64,000 nt of DNA. Source: Hesseltinella vesiculosa. Its lineage: Eukaryota; Mucoromycota; Mucoromycetes; Mucorales; Cunninghamellaceae. The notes beneath the pieces were generated by a model. That model had not been told where the DNA came from. It ran no database searches and saw only the letters and a list, made by a program, of their open reading frames with translations. The stretch covers positions 1 to 64,000 of the forward strand of contig MCGT01000024.1 in NCBI GenBank assembly GCA_002104935.1. The letters run 5' to 3'. Within the stretch, counting starts at the first letter, position 1, and the number at the start of each line of letters is the position of its first letter. Position numbers and translations under genes: made by a program. This document shows positions 9,241-21,401 of this stretch, piece by piece.

Positions 9241-10343
9241 CTAGAGGCCAAGAATTTTCTTCATGAGAGCTTCCTGTTCTTCCAATGTTGCAAGTTCTTC
9301 TTGCAAGTCATAAATCTTTGCCTTTTTTTTCTGAATTTCATTAGCCAGCAAAAGAAGGGATTCCTCTTGCTTTCTAAAAAAAAAATGAAAAAAAGCTATT
9401 AGAAGATATCCTAGGTACAGTATAACCAGGTACCTTTTCCAGCTTGGGGTTGCAGGAGCTGGTGATGGCAAGGCAGGAGCTGGTGATGGCAAGGCAGGAG
9501 TTGGTGGTGATGGCAAGGTAGGTGCTGGTGATGGCAAGGTAGGTGCTGGTGATGGCAAGGCAGATGCTGGTGATGGCAAGGCAGGTGCTGGTGATGGCAA
9601 GGCAGGAGCTGGTGATGGCAAGGCAGGTGCCGCTGGTGATGGCAAGGCAGGAGCTGGTGATGGCAAGGTAGGTGCTGGTGATGGCAAGGTAGGTGCTGGT
9701 GATGGCAAGGCAGATGCTGGTGCTGTCATTGCACTGAAAGAGAGTTCCTGCTGGCTGTATACAACATTTCTGCCAGAAAGCTGCTTGGCTGGTCGAACTT
9801 GAATGGCAAAGCTTCCCAGAGAGGCTGCAACGACCCTGTAGCGATTGAAAAAAACAGATGCACTCTCATGGGTATCGAAATGAAGAAAACCACAGCTAAT
9901 GCATTAAATATAGACATAGAAATAATTAGCCTTCTGTGCCAAAGTAGGAAGGAAGACATACCGTTGAAATGACCTTTTAGCTACGTGGAGAAGACCACCA
10001 GGTTTCACGTGGAGTTTTAAGAGATTGAAAAGATCCGCGTCGCTTTTATCTTGGAGGTGATCGCCAGTCACCATCACCTGGTGCAGTGGTTTATTGCATT
10101 TGTTGCAGTTGTTGGGTTCGTCAATCGTGGTGGCATATGCTGTAAAAAAAATAATAAAAAAAAGGACGAAGAAAAAAACAAACACGAAACAGCGCTTTGC
10201 CACCTTTCCTATTTTCCCACTTATCAATGATCAACAGAGCATCAGCCGCTTCGACCCTAAAAAACAAACTGCACTTCCTATTTCGTGTCGCTCTCCTCAC
10301 CAAGCTTCCTTGATACCATTAGCTTGCACAACCTTTAGGCATA
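9241..10343 (-). CDS. Hypothetical protein with 12 LPSPAPA heptads and C-terminal coiled coil
   Basis: Minus-strand exons that fit in phase are up to 10301 (5' limit unclear), 10256-10204, 10139-9962, 9835-9434 and 9373-9241. The product begins near [12 protein letters not shown] and has a Cys-rich patch NCNKCNK, then [21 protein letters not shown] proline-rich tract of 12 heptads (LPSPAPA or LPSPAPT) is coded by 21-bp DNA repeats at about 9450-9725. The end is a charged coiled coil ([18 protein letters not shown]). No in-frame ATG was found upstream in the first readable exon, so either the first exon was missed or the gene is a fragment. It shares its strand with transketolase, 130 bp away. 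I recognise no family. Confidence 0.5.
9450..9725 (-). repeat. 21-bp tandem repeat coding for proline heptads
   Basis: Plus-strand units of GCAGGAGCTGGTGATGGCAAG and variants (GGTGCTGGTG, GATGCTGGTG). Two copies carry an extra 3 bp, which keeps the reading frame. Copy number is likely variable between strains. Confidence 0.85.
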
Positions 10344-10475
10344 AGAAATTCAAGGTAAGAAGATATACGAAAATCCAACAAACAAAGACAGGCGAGCGGC
10401 CAGCCCGAGAATTTTATTTTATTATTTTTTTTTGACAATCCTTAAAAACTCAAAGCGAAAAAAACGAAGATAAAC

Positions 10476-12801
10476 CTAGACAAGGGTGAATTGAGATGAC
10501 AAGTCAGGGACGTGGCCGATTTGCTTGAAATATTCGATCAGGCCACGAGCGACCTCGGCAGTGTGCTCAGGAGTAATCTTGAAGTAAGCGTAGACATCCT
10601 TGTAAGGACCCGATGCACCAAATGTGGTCATGCCTACTTGGGCATGGGAATATTTCTGCCAGCCAAAGGTTGAGAGCGCCTCCACGGAGACGACAGGCAC
10701 GCCGGGCAAGAAGACGGATTGACGGTACGAGTGGGACTGCTCATCAAATAATTCTGTACATGGCATCGACACGAGTCGCACCTTGATGCCTTTGGCGCGG
10801 AGTTGAGCGGCCGCCTCGACAGCGATGCTGACTTCAGACCCAGTGCCGACCAACGTCACTTGAGGCTGGGGATCTGACATGGGTTCCAATACATAGCCAC
10901 CTTTGCACACGCCTTCAATGGACGAGCCGTCCAACTGGGGCAAATTCTGTCGGGTCAAGGCAAGCACTGCAGGACGGTCATCCCTTTCCAAAGCGACAAA
11001 GTAGGCACCCGAGGTTTCGTTGCCATCGGCTGGTCGTAGTGTCAGCATGTTGGGTGTGGCGCGGGTCAGTGCCAAGATTTCTACAAAGCAAAATGAGAAC
11101 CCTGTTCACGTTGATATTTATCTTTTATCAGGGGCTTACCAATAGGTTGATGGGTGGGGCCATCTTCACCAAGACCAATAGAATCGTGGGTCATGACGTA
11201 AATCACTCGGAGTTTAGACAAGGCACTAAGGCGAGCAGCACCCCAGGCATAGCTAAAAAAAAAAAAAAGAGTCAGCGTGCACTCCCAAGCCTTCTCTCCT
11301 GTATTACGTCAAAAAGTTCAAAAAGGTGCCACCAAAAGGAATGACGCCTTGATAAGCAGCAAGGCCGTTCATGATGGCACTCATGCCGTGCTCACGCACA
11401 CCATAGCGCATATAGCGACCAGACCAGTCGCCAAGCCCAGTAGAAGGAGGCTGGAAATCCACAGCTGTCTTCCATCTTGTGTTGTTGGAGCCTGTCAAAT
11501 CAGCAGACCCGCCGATGAGTTCAGGGATGACTTCGGCCAGCTTGTTGATGGTGGCTTCGGAAAGTTTGCGAGTGGCATCGGCCTTGTCGTTGGGGGTGTA
11601 ACGAGGGAGGGCAGCGTGCCAGCCAGTGGGCAGTTTGCCTTGGATTCGGCGCTTGACCTCAGCGCCAAGATCGGGATACTTGGCGCAGTATTGTTCCAAG
11701 AGGGCCATCCAGGCTTGTTTGGCTTTGTCACCTCGAGCAGTGATGGCGTGATATTCGTCGTAGACTTGCTGAGGCACCACAAACTTTTGTGAAGGGTCAA
11801 AGCCGAATTTTTGTTTGACTTGAACAATGTCATCGTCGGTCAAGGGTGAGCCATGGACCTTTTCCTGGCCCTGATTTAACGAGCCAAACCCTAATTAAAA
11901 AGGATGAGTGTGAGCGACGACGTCGTGCGGAAAAAGGAGATCATACCAATGGTGGTTCGGATCTTGATCAAGGAGGGCTTGTCAGTGACTTGTCTGGCTT
12001 GTTCGATGGCTTGTTGGATGCTTTTCAGATCGTGGTCCCCGTCAGAGACGACCAAGGTGTGCCAGCCATAGGCTTCAAAGCGCTTGAGCACGTCTTCTGT
12101 GAAGGACACTTCAGTATCACCATCGATGGTGATATGGTTGTCGTCATAGAGAGCAATCAAGTTGCCAAGTTGGAGATGACTAGAATAACCACAAATGTAA
12201 GACGGGTGCTGTATGATATGGGTAGGCAAGGTTTACCCAGCGAGAGAGCACGCTTCAGCTTGAACGCCTTCTTGCAGACAGCCATCGCCCAAGATGACAT
12301 AGGTGTGGTTGGTGAAGAGATCAAAACCAGGCTTGTTAAAGGTTGCCCCCATGTGTTTTTGAGCAATAGCCAGACCCACAGCTGACGAGATACCTTGACC
12401 CAGGGGACCGGTAGTGACTTCGATACCGTCTGTATGCTTGGTTTCAGGGTGGCCAGGCGTCCTAAATTTGAAAAGTAAAGAAACTGTCGTACGAAAATGC
12501 CTTGGTCTTACAAACTACCCACTTGGCGGAAATGCTTCAGGTCGTCCATGGTGAGTTTATAACCCATAAGGTGGAGCAGAATATATTGTAGTGCACAGGC
12601 ATGGCCATTGGACAGGACAAATCGGTCACGGTTGGGAAAATGCGAGTCATTACCAGTGGCGATCATGAAGTTCTTGAACAGGACGTGTGCCATGGGCGCG
12701 CAGCCCATGGGAGCGCCAGGATGGCCAGAGTTGGCCTGGCGAACGACATCCGCAGCCAGGGTACGAATAGTGTTAACGGACAACGAATCGATATCTGACA
12801 T
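10476..12801 (-). CDS. TKL1: Transketolase
   Basis: Minus-strand exons 12801-12512, 12461-12237, 12179-11947, 11890-11308, 11252-11140 and 11080-10476 encode 682 aa, the usual length. The enzyme moves two-carbon units in the non-oxidative pentose phosphate pathway with thiamine diphosphate and Mg2+. The sequence shows [40 protein letters not shown], the ThDP motif [16 protein letters not shown], then [11 protein letters not shown] with the catalytic glutamate, [17 protein letters not shown] and SAFTY-type core signals. The start ATG at 12801 is followed at once by conserved residues ([13 protein letters not shown]), so no targeting signal: cytosolic. Confidence 0.96.
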
Positions 12802-14026
12802 TGTGTTTGTATTTGGTGTGAAATAAAATATAAAAAAAAAGTGAAAAGAGGGTGGTGAGAACGGGGAAACAAATAAAAAGAGGCGGGTTCAAACATGTAA
12901 ATCGGTAAATGCCGAAACTGAAACCCTTGTGCATTGTTTCACAAGCGAGACGATGCGGTGGACTTGATCATCCATAACTCGAATAGTGAACATACCCTCG
13001 TCCATTAACAAATAGCTTGGTTACCTAGAACCATTGAACAAAAAAGCAACACGCAGAAACAAATTCATGCAGCGCCATTTTTTTTTTCATTTTTCCAGGG
13101 TGGCGTGTGTTGATCCCAATCTCGACCTCGTAGGTCCCCAGCAGTGACATTGCGTCGCTTTTCTAATCGGTAGAACTGCAGAAAATCAAAAAAGGATGGC
13201 TTTTGCCCCTGCAACCTGCCGACACGTGCACCAAGTCTACTTTGCTTTGGATCCTGACGGAATAAAATTACGTCAGCAACGTGTCAGTCTGGTCTATGGG
13301 CTGTCTACACCCAATTTAAAAAAACTCTCGCCCTCTCATCATTTATTCGTATGACCTCAATTGTCTCGGTCAGGAGCAACGAGCAAAACTAGCAACTAAC
13401 AAAAACATCTGTACATTGAAAAAAAAAAAAGAGACGTGATCTCCTGACCTGCCACGGAGTAAGTGGAGAAAGAAACACGTTGATAACGCTCCCCTGCCCT
13501 AAAGCGAGTAGCTTGTCAGATAGTTCTCTTCAACTGCTATATTTCATCATTAAATCATGATTAAGTAGTCTCTTCTAGAGTAGCTCTCTTTGACATTTCG
13601 GTCATACCGGTAGTTGGCTGAAGACCTCATAAGCGTCGGAGTTTCTGTGTCGGCCAATGACAACCCGCCCAGTGCAAAAAAAAAAAAAAAGCGGGTGTGC
13701 TGGCACACGTTTTTTTTTTTTTTTTCTTGTTCTTCCCCTTCTTTTTTTTTTTTTTTGTTCCTTGGCCGCTATTACTATTGCTTTGTTCTTTCTAGCACAG
13801 TATAAAGGTAAATGAATCAGCTGCTTGGGAACATCAATGGTAGTTTATAGATCCATTGTCAAAGAGATGATGGGCCGGATGAAACGGAAAAGGACTCTTT
13901 TCCTGTTACTTTTTTTTTCGAAATCAAGATGGATGCCATTGGATTTAGGAAAAGACGACTACGAGCTCACTTTTTTTTTTATTTAATAGCTTAGTGTCTC
14001 TTTTTACTCACATCACTTTTTGATAC
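12802..14026. other. Intergenic region between transketolase and SEC24 (divergent starts)
   Basis: This 1.2-kb stretch contains the upstream regions of two divergently read genes. It is rich in long A or T runs (13671-13685, 13710-13757, 13970-13980). No frame with conserved content and no RNA gene was recognised. Confidence 0.6.
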
Positions 14027-17000
14027 ATGCAACCATCTCAGTCGCCTTTACAAAGGCCCCCAACGTCTCCAGGGTCCATGATGAACGGGTATGGCCGCCC
14101 TCCTTTCCAGCAACAACAACAACAACCTTTTCCTGGATTCCGTCCTGGCTATCAGCAGCCTATGCATCAACAGCAACAACCCGGCTATCGCCCCTCACCC
14201 ACCATGATGCATCAACAACCTCTACCTAGACCTGCGTTTTCGCCTGCTCAACGCCCTCAACAGCTCCCTCCTCAGGCGTTCGCCCCTCGTCCTGGCATGG
14301 TCCCACCAGGTGCTCGTCCTCCTGCACCACAGCCTATCAACGGTACTCCTTTCCAACAGCAACCACAACAGCAGCGGCCCCCTCAGAGCCCTATGACCAA
14401 CACGATGCCTCCTCGTCCCTTGGCTGGCCCTGGACAACCCCCTTCGCCCATGCGTCCACCCATGGGTTACCAGCAAGCCGGGCCTCTTCCTACTCCCGGC
14501 ATGGCACCTTCGCCCCAAGGCATCCAGCCATCTCCTCAAGCTGCTGGCCTTCCTCCTATGCAGCAACCACCCCAACCTTCACCAATGCAGCAACCCCAGC
14601 AACAGCAGCAACAGCAGCAACAGCAAAACCCCGTTCAACCCCAGCCTGGACTCCAGCAACCCGGTCAACAGCAACCTCTGGTTCAACAGCAAACCCCCAT
14701 TGCTTCTGCTAACCAAGCCACCACGCCTGAACAGCAACAACCTGATCAACAGCAGCAACAGGGCGACCAGGCTCATCAGCAAAGAAGAAAACGCATGTAT
14801 CCCAAGCAAGTTTTTATGGAAGACACAAACGCCTCGGGCAACTTTGCTGCACCTGTGTCTGCTGCCGCAACCCCTGCCTATCCTCAAATGCAACAACCTC
14901 AGCAGCTTCAACAACCTCAACAGCCCCAGCAACCCCAGTTCATGTCGCCCATGGGTGCTGCCCCCACTTATCCTGGGTCGCAACAACCTGCTCAGCAGCC
15001 AGCTGCTCATCCTCAAGCGATCCAGTCCATGACCAACCAAATGGGCCAAATGAACCTTGGCGGCGCTCCTGCTCAGGTAAAAAAAAAAAAAAAAAAGTAG
15101 GTAGTTGTTGTAGCATGGTATTTATTTTGGTTTAATATCTTGCAGCCCATGCCCTCGGTTTCTCTCATGGGCGCCCCACCCCCCGTAAATGAATTGGTGA
15201 ACCTTTGCCCACCCATTCGCTTGCCTCAAAATGTGTCCATCACCAACTCGCCCTTTGCCAATTGTGATGAATCCTACAAGTGCTGTACGGTGAATGCCAT
15301 CCCCAACACTGAAGCCTTGCTCAAGAAATCGCGTCTTCCTTTCGCCCTGGTGCTGGCCCCCTATCGCAGTTTGGACGACAATGAAGAGCCTGTGCCTGTT
15401 GTGTCTGACAGCGTCATCTCCCGCTGCCGTCGCTGCCGCACCTACATTAATCCCTTTGTCACCTTTGTCGAAGGCGGCCAACGCTGGAAGTGTAACATGT
15501 GTTTCTTGTTGAATGACGGTAAGCGTCTTCCCTTTGTTTTGCTGCTGTCGCATCGCACTTTCTTATTTCTTTTTTTTTTCCTCATCATCTAGTCCCTGCC
15601 GCCTTTGACTACGACGCCCATTCCCAAAAGCAAACCGACCGCTGGAAACGCCCGGAATTGAATTACGGTACTGTGGAATTTGTGGCTCCAACGGAATACA
15701 TGGTACGTCCGCCCCAGGCTCCTGCGTTTGTGTTTGTGCTGGATGTCTCCTACTCAGCCGTGCAATCAGGCATGCTGGCCACTGCTGCCCGCACTTTACT
15801 GGACACTCTGGAACGTATCCCCAACGACGAAAACCGCACCAGCATTGGCATCATCACTGTCGACAGCGCCCTGCACTTTTACAACTTTGATGACAGCCTT
15901 GAAGACCCTCAAATGCTTGTGGTCGCCGACGTTGAAGATGTCTTCTTGCCCAACCCACCAACCTGTTCACCAACCTCACCCAAAAGATCGATGCTGTCAA
16001 GGTTTTGCTGGAAAAGCTCCCTGACATGTTCCGTGATACCACCAATGTCAACAATGCCCTTGGCCCTGCCCTCCAAGCCGCCCACAAAATGCTGGTAAAA
16101 AAAAAAAAAAATACACTCAATGCGCTTGGCAAACGCGACACCATGCATGAAGTATCCTCATCTCTCCTGGCCCTCGATTTTAATAGGCTCCTTATGGTGG
16201 CAAGATCATCTGTTTGCAATCGACGTTACCCAACATTGGCACCGGTGCTCTCAAATCTCGTGAAGATGTAAAGTTGCTTGGTACACCAAAGGTAGGTTGA
16301 ACAGACAGGATACAAAAAAGTCTACGGGTGTCTGACAACTGTGTCATTTTTGGTTTGTTTTTTATTTATTCAATAGGAAAGCACCTTGTTGAACCCTGCC
16401 TCGCCCTTCTACAAATCATTTGCCGTTGACTGCTCTCGCTCGCAAATTGCCTGTGACATGCTCATCTTTGGAGGTCAATATGCCGATGTCGCCACGCTCA
16501 GTAAGTATCTCCCAAACTAGCCAACCTCCTTCACCTCATCGTTTTTTTTTTTTTCGTCAGGCTGCCTCCCTCATTATACCGGTGGTCAAACGTACTATTA
16601 CCCAGGATTCAACGCCAGCCGAACAGAAGATGCTCTCAAGTTTGCTCACGAGTTCTCGGAATTGCTGTCTGAACAAATCGGTCTGGAAGCTGTGATCCGT
16701 ATCCGTGCATCTCGCGGCCTGCGTATGAATGCTTTCCATGGCAATTTCTTCATCCGGTCCACCGATCTACTGGCCCTTCCCAATGTACCTCGGGATCAAA
16801 ACTACTGTGTCGAAGTCGTCATTGAAGATGATCTCAAGACCCCCACGGTATGCTTCCAAACAGCCCTGCTGCATACTTCCTGCACCGGCGAACGCCGTAT
16901 TCGTGTGGTCACCCTTTGCTTGCCCGTCAGCAACTCGATTCCTGAATTGTACGCCAACATCAACCCCAAGGCTATGATTTCTTATCTGGCAAACAAAGGT

Positions 17001-18035
17001 ACCCCTAGGCACACCATGGAATGACCTACCCTTTTGTTACTCACTGCTTCTCTTAATTCACCTCCCAGCCGTCGAACGAGCACTTTCGTCGAAACTGGAC
17101 GATGCACGCGATGCTGTGGTCAACAAATTGGTCGATCTGTTGGGAGTGTACAAAGCACACGTTCTTGGCTCGGCCCAGGGCTCCACTCCCCAACTGACCA
17201 TCCCTGAAAATCTAAAGCTGCTACCCTTGTTGGCCCTTGCCTTGATCAAACACGTAGGCCGATAAAAGAAAAAGAGACCAAGACGGCCAATGGATCCTCA
17301 TCGCTTTTTTCCTGACAGGACGGTCTTCGTCAAAGCTCGCAAATTCCCACCGACATGCGTGCCAATGCCATGAATTTGCTGCGCACCATGCCTCTGCAGC
17401 TGCTGATTCCCTATCTTCACGCCAACTTTTACTCTCTGCACAACATGCCACCCGAGGCCGGTGAATTAACTGAACAGGGTCTGGTGTTCCCTCCTGTGCT
17501 GAACCTGACCGCCGAACGTATTGAGGCCCACGGATGTTACTTGCTAGAAAACGGCCAGCATATTTACCTGTGGGTTGGTCGCGGTGTCGTTCCTCAGCTA
17601 TGCATGGATCTCTTTGATGCTGCCAACTATGAAGCTTTGCGTGGCGGCAAGGTAGAAAAGACTTTTTCATTTTTTTTTCACAGCTCATTTACGCCCTCGT
17701 CTTGTTTTTTTTTCCTCCGTGTAGTATACCTTACCGGTGTTGGACACACCTTTGAATAGAAAGGTCAACCTGCTGATTGGCAAGATTCGAGAAATGCGTC
17801 GCGGTGACTACTACCCTACGCTGTACTTGGTGAAGGAGGATGGCGACCCTTACCTGAAGATCTGGTTCTTGTCTCACTTGATAGAAGATCGCACCGAAAA
17901 CGTCATGAGCTATCAACAATTCTTGCAATTCATCAAGGATCGGGTAAGTTGGGCTGTTCATTCGTGGCGGGATTCGCATCCTACTGGCATTAACGTTTCT
18001 TGTATGTCCTATAGGTTGGCTCAGGCTCCTTCTAA
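14027..18035 (+). CDS. SEC24: COPII coat subunit SEC24, with one apparent missing base
   Basis: Exons 14027-15076, 15146-15518, 15593-16094, 16187-16291, 16377-16500, 16561-16998, 17069-17253, 17319-17651, 17725-17943 and 18015-18035 give about 1116 aa. Sec24 selects cargo in ER-exit vesicles with Sec23. Exon 1 is a long Q/P-rich arm. The zinc finger is [11 protein letters not shown]...WKCNMC (four Cys); then come the trunk ([11 protein letters not shown]), beta-sandwich ([10 protein letters not shown]), helical and gelsolin-like parts (YLWVGRGV), ending DRVGSGSF. In exon 3 the frame must shift by one base near 15948-15955: VEDVFLP continues as [12 protein letters not shown] only if CCC is read as CCCC. 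An essential gene should be intact, so a sequence error is likely. Confidence 0.93.
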
Positions 18036-18577
18036 ACAACAAAATCCCTCCTCCTGTTTTTTCTCTTCGTGTAGCGTAACCCCCTCTCCCATTTTTTTTT
18101 TACAATATCTATCGTTATTATAAAGCAAAGTACAAAAGCTAAAATAAATATGTTTTCCTTAATTACGAGAAGTGACGAATGCCATTCTTTACCCATCGGC
18201 GCAACGGCCCCGGCCGCCATTGCAGTTGTGTGGCGTCGGGTCAACATGGCCTTCGCAGAGCACCTTCGCCGCTCCCGTCGTTTTTGTGGCAAAGAAACCT
18301 GGTGAATCACGGATGCGTGTCCATACGGAAAACTGAATCATCGACGCCGTCGGCGATGCATAGTGTAAAGAATCCGAATATTTTTTTTAATGCGAAAGCG
18401 GGGTAATTCAAATGGTTGCATGAAAGAGGTCAGGGCCAGTAAAAACTATGTATAAGGGAAAAAAACACGGGGGAGAAAAAAAATATGTATAAATGGGAGA
18501 GAGACAAGAGAGTATGCACTGGACGGGTCAAGGTAAAAAAAAAAAGAGTAGAAAGGAAGGATGCGGAATCAAATCGG
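18036..18577. other. Convergent 3' regions of SEC24 and TUP1
   Basis: The 540-bp stretch between two stop codons pointing at each other. The part 18170-18370 is GC-richer (CGGCGCAACGGCCCCGGCC) and could be a relic, but shows no conserved frame. The rest is A/T-rich trailer sequence. Confidence 0.5.
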
Positions 18578-20877
18578 CTACAGAGGGTCATAACTCCAAA
18601 TGCGGGCACGGTTGTCACCTGAGCCAGTAGCAAACAAGGGTCGGCCGGTAGGGCTGACAGCCACCGAGATGACTACAAAAAATAGTCAGGCATGTTTTTT
18701 TTTTCCCCAAAGAAGAACTGCGTACCTGAATTTTTATGTCCTTGCAGCATGAATTGAGTTTGGCCGGTGCGGGGATCCCAGAATTGGACACCGCGATCCT
18801 TGGAGCCCGAGACAACCCATTTGCCATCGGGAGTGCAGGCAACCGAGAGAACAAAGTCCTTGTGGCCGGAGAAGGTGACCTTACAGTGATTGCGGGTGTC
18901 ACGGTCCTTGTTGTTACCCAGCTGCCATAACTTGAGGGTCTTGTCCAAACTGCCGCTGACCAACATGGCGCCATCGGGCATAAAGGCGACCGAGTACACG
19001 CTGTCCTTGTGTCCTTCCAATTTATCCAGCAGGCGGCCATCGTACGCGTCCCACACACGCACCATCTTGTCCAGGCTACCAGCTGCAACCAATCGACAAT
19101 CGGGCGAAATGGCCACGCTGGTGACTCCAGGGTCCTTTTGTTCATTGTCGATGATTTCCAGTTTGTGCAACAGCTTGCCATCAGCCATGCTCCAGATGCG
19201 AGCTGTTCGGTCACCTGAGCCAGACACCACAATGCGTCCATCTCGGCTGAAATCCAACGAATAAATGTCCTGTTCATGGCCGGTCAATTTGAAGCGGATG
19301 CGTTGCTTTTCAATATCCCAAATCTACACCCCCCCCCAAAAAAAAAAAAAATGGGTGTGTTCATATTCATCCTTTTTTGATGATCACTTCATTTCCTTAC
19401 GCGAATCATCTTGTCTTCGGCACCTGTTGCAAGATATTTGCCATCGGGACTGAAGCATACCGAACGGATATACAAATCGCCATCCTTACCGGCATTTTCA
19501 TCGCGCAGCATGCTAATAAGCAAGCGAAGAAAATGAGCGGCCGATGTCCCCGACCCACGTTTTCCTCTGGCTCTTACCAAACAGGTTTGCCACTCATCAC
19601 TTCATAGATGTATGTCACACGGTTACACCCAGTGGCCAAATAACGACCATCTTGACTAAATTTGACACAGCATACCACGCTGGTGTGGTCTAACGTTTGA
19701 ACCAGATTGACATTCAACTGACGGCTGGATTTGGGATTGAACCTGCAATAAGAAAGAAAAGGAGGACCCGTCAATACCAGCAGCTTTCTTTTTTTTTTTT
19801 TTTCAGGTGGACGAGCATACAGGACAAACCAATCTTGACCTTCGATTTTCATATTGGAAGGCACCATTTCAGGATCAATGTCAGCCAAGGCATTGCTAAC
19901 AATGGGGCTCTTGCTGGCAGCGGGAGCGCGATTGGCTGGATAGGGCTGAGCAGAGGGTGGCCCCGACGATTTTCGTTTCACATCAGCAGATGAGATGGAT
20001 GTCGGGGTTGATGAACCTCGAGCTAAAGGTGCATAAGGATAACCTACATTTAAAATAAAAACCGAGAATCAAAAAAGGCTGGTTTAAAAAAAAAAAAAAA
20101 AAACCGCTGCGTTACCCGAAGGAGGGCCATGGGCGGAGGATGGCGAACCGCTCGCATAAGCAGGAGGGGGTGGAGCACCATAAGGAGAAGGAAGGCCGGC
20201 AGCTGCGATAGGAGGAGGGACTGAGCCGTGAGGGCCAGGAGGAGGGACTGAGCCGTGAGGGCCAGGAGGAGGGGCAGCTGGGTGATCGGCCATGTGGGGA
20301 GGGGCAGCCAGCCCATGGGAGGTTTGTCCAGGGTTGCTGATGACACTTCCAAAGTAATTGGATCCAGGGCTGATGGTGGGCGGAGTGGAGTGGTGGGAGA
20401 TGTTGAGGGGGTTGGATGACAATGGCGTGGTAGGTGTGGCCACAGCTGGGGCCGAGCCAGTGCGGCTTTGGGCATGTTCCAGTTGTTGTCGAAGATGAGC
20501 AATTTCTTCTTCATAACTGCCCAATCCTTGGATTAATCTCACGTCTTTCGGTCCATCGTGACTTACTGTTTCTTCAAGCTTTGCTGGGTACGTTCCAACT
20601 CGGTGAGGTTTTGCTGAAAGGCAGTCATTTCTTGAATTTGTGCGTTCACTAAACAACAAAGCGTGAGTCACCCAAAAAAAAAAAAAAAAGGTTACTGTAA
20701 CCAGGCCGTGCGTCTTGGCTCTTAAACCTTACTTTTGTGCTCCAGTTCATCGCGCTGAGATTTGCATGCATAGGCTTCTTGGTTCAATTGTTCAAACTCG
20801 TTGCGAATGTTATCCAAGATCTCGAGGAATCGACTTGATGGAGCAGGCATCATTGGCCGGTGATTATAGACAGACAT
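18578..20877 (-). CDS. TUP1: Transcriptional corepressor TUP1
   Basis: Minus-strand exons 20877-20733, 20648-20567, 20516-20116, 20043-19821, 19742-19578, 19512-19401, 19323-18726 and 18672-18578 encode 606 aa. Residues 1-85 form the Tup_N helical oligomerisation and Cyc8-binding region ([19 protein letters not shown]). A Pro/Ser/Gly-rich linker follows, then [17 protein letters not shown], the usual lead-in to a seven-blade WD40 propeller (repeat ends GNCR-like [65 protein letters not shown]). The exon 4 donor is the GTATGC at 19820; an apparent extension into ARPPE plus a poly(A) run is intron. It acts with CYC8, also in this window. Confidence 0.96.
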
Positions 20878-21401
20878 GACAAAGCTAAAATGAAAAAGAA
20901 ACCGTCAACGCGTGTTTGATTGAGTAAATAAGTGCCATCACAGACATCCGTCACACAAGACGTGGGATCCAATTCAACTTACCTTTCCAATAGTTAAACC
21001 CAGGACGGATCAGAAGAAAGGTAGGACAGAAAACGAAGTGATGTGCAGAATCAAAAAGGTTTGTCGAACGTTGGATGGCTGGAAATCACTGGAAGATCGG
21101 AAGTCGATGTGCAAAAACCGAAATAAATAAAATATAAAAAAAAGAATGCAGTAGTCTCGCCCAGCAATAGGAATGGGACAAGTCGATTTCAAACAAGATG
21201 TAAGAAGAAGACACACAAACAAACAGAAATAAATAAAGAGAAGGAAAAAAAAAAAAAAACGTAAACCGAGAGCAACGCCTCAACCGCTTTTGTGTCACTT
21301 GCAGCCATTGCCAAACCTTTTTTTTTTTTTTTTTTTTTTTCCACATGTCAAGAATAGCTGTGTGGAACTGTCGGGCCATGCCTTTCTTTTTTTTATTCTC
21401 A
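20878..21401. other. Upstream region of TUP1 and 3' side of RINT1
   Basis: A 520-bp gap with A-runs at 21246-21258 and a T-run at 21319-21340. No gene was recognised. Confidence 0.55.

Noticed and set aside
8973..9251. 92-aa minus-strand frame over the hairpin repeats
   Set aside because: It begins with TTG, overlaps the end of a better model and rests on 22-bp repeats that break frame.
14222..15049. Long minus-strand frames opposite the SEC24 Q/P-rich exon
   Set aside because: Produced by compositional bias of the CAG/CCT-rich coding strand; no conserved content.
15931..15977. A 47-nt intron to explain the SEC24 shift
   Set aside because: It would delete the conserved FLP block and uses a weak GTCTTC donor; a missing base is simpler.
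19800..19819. TUP1 frame extension into ARPPEKKK
   Set aside because: The GTATGC donor at 19820 joins VL to FNPK exactly as in other Tup1 proteins; the poly(K) comes from an intronic A-run.
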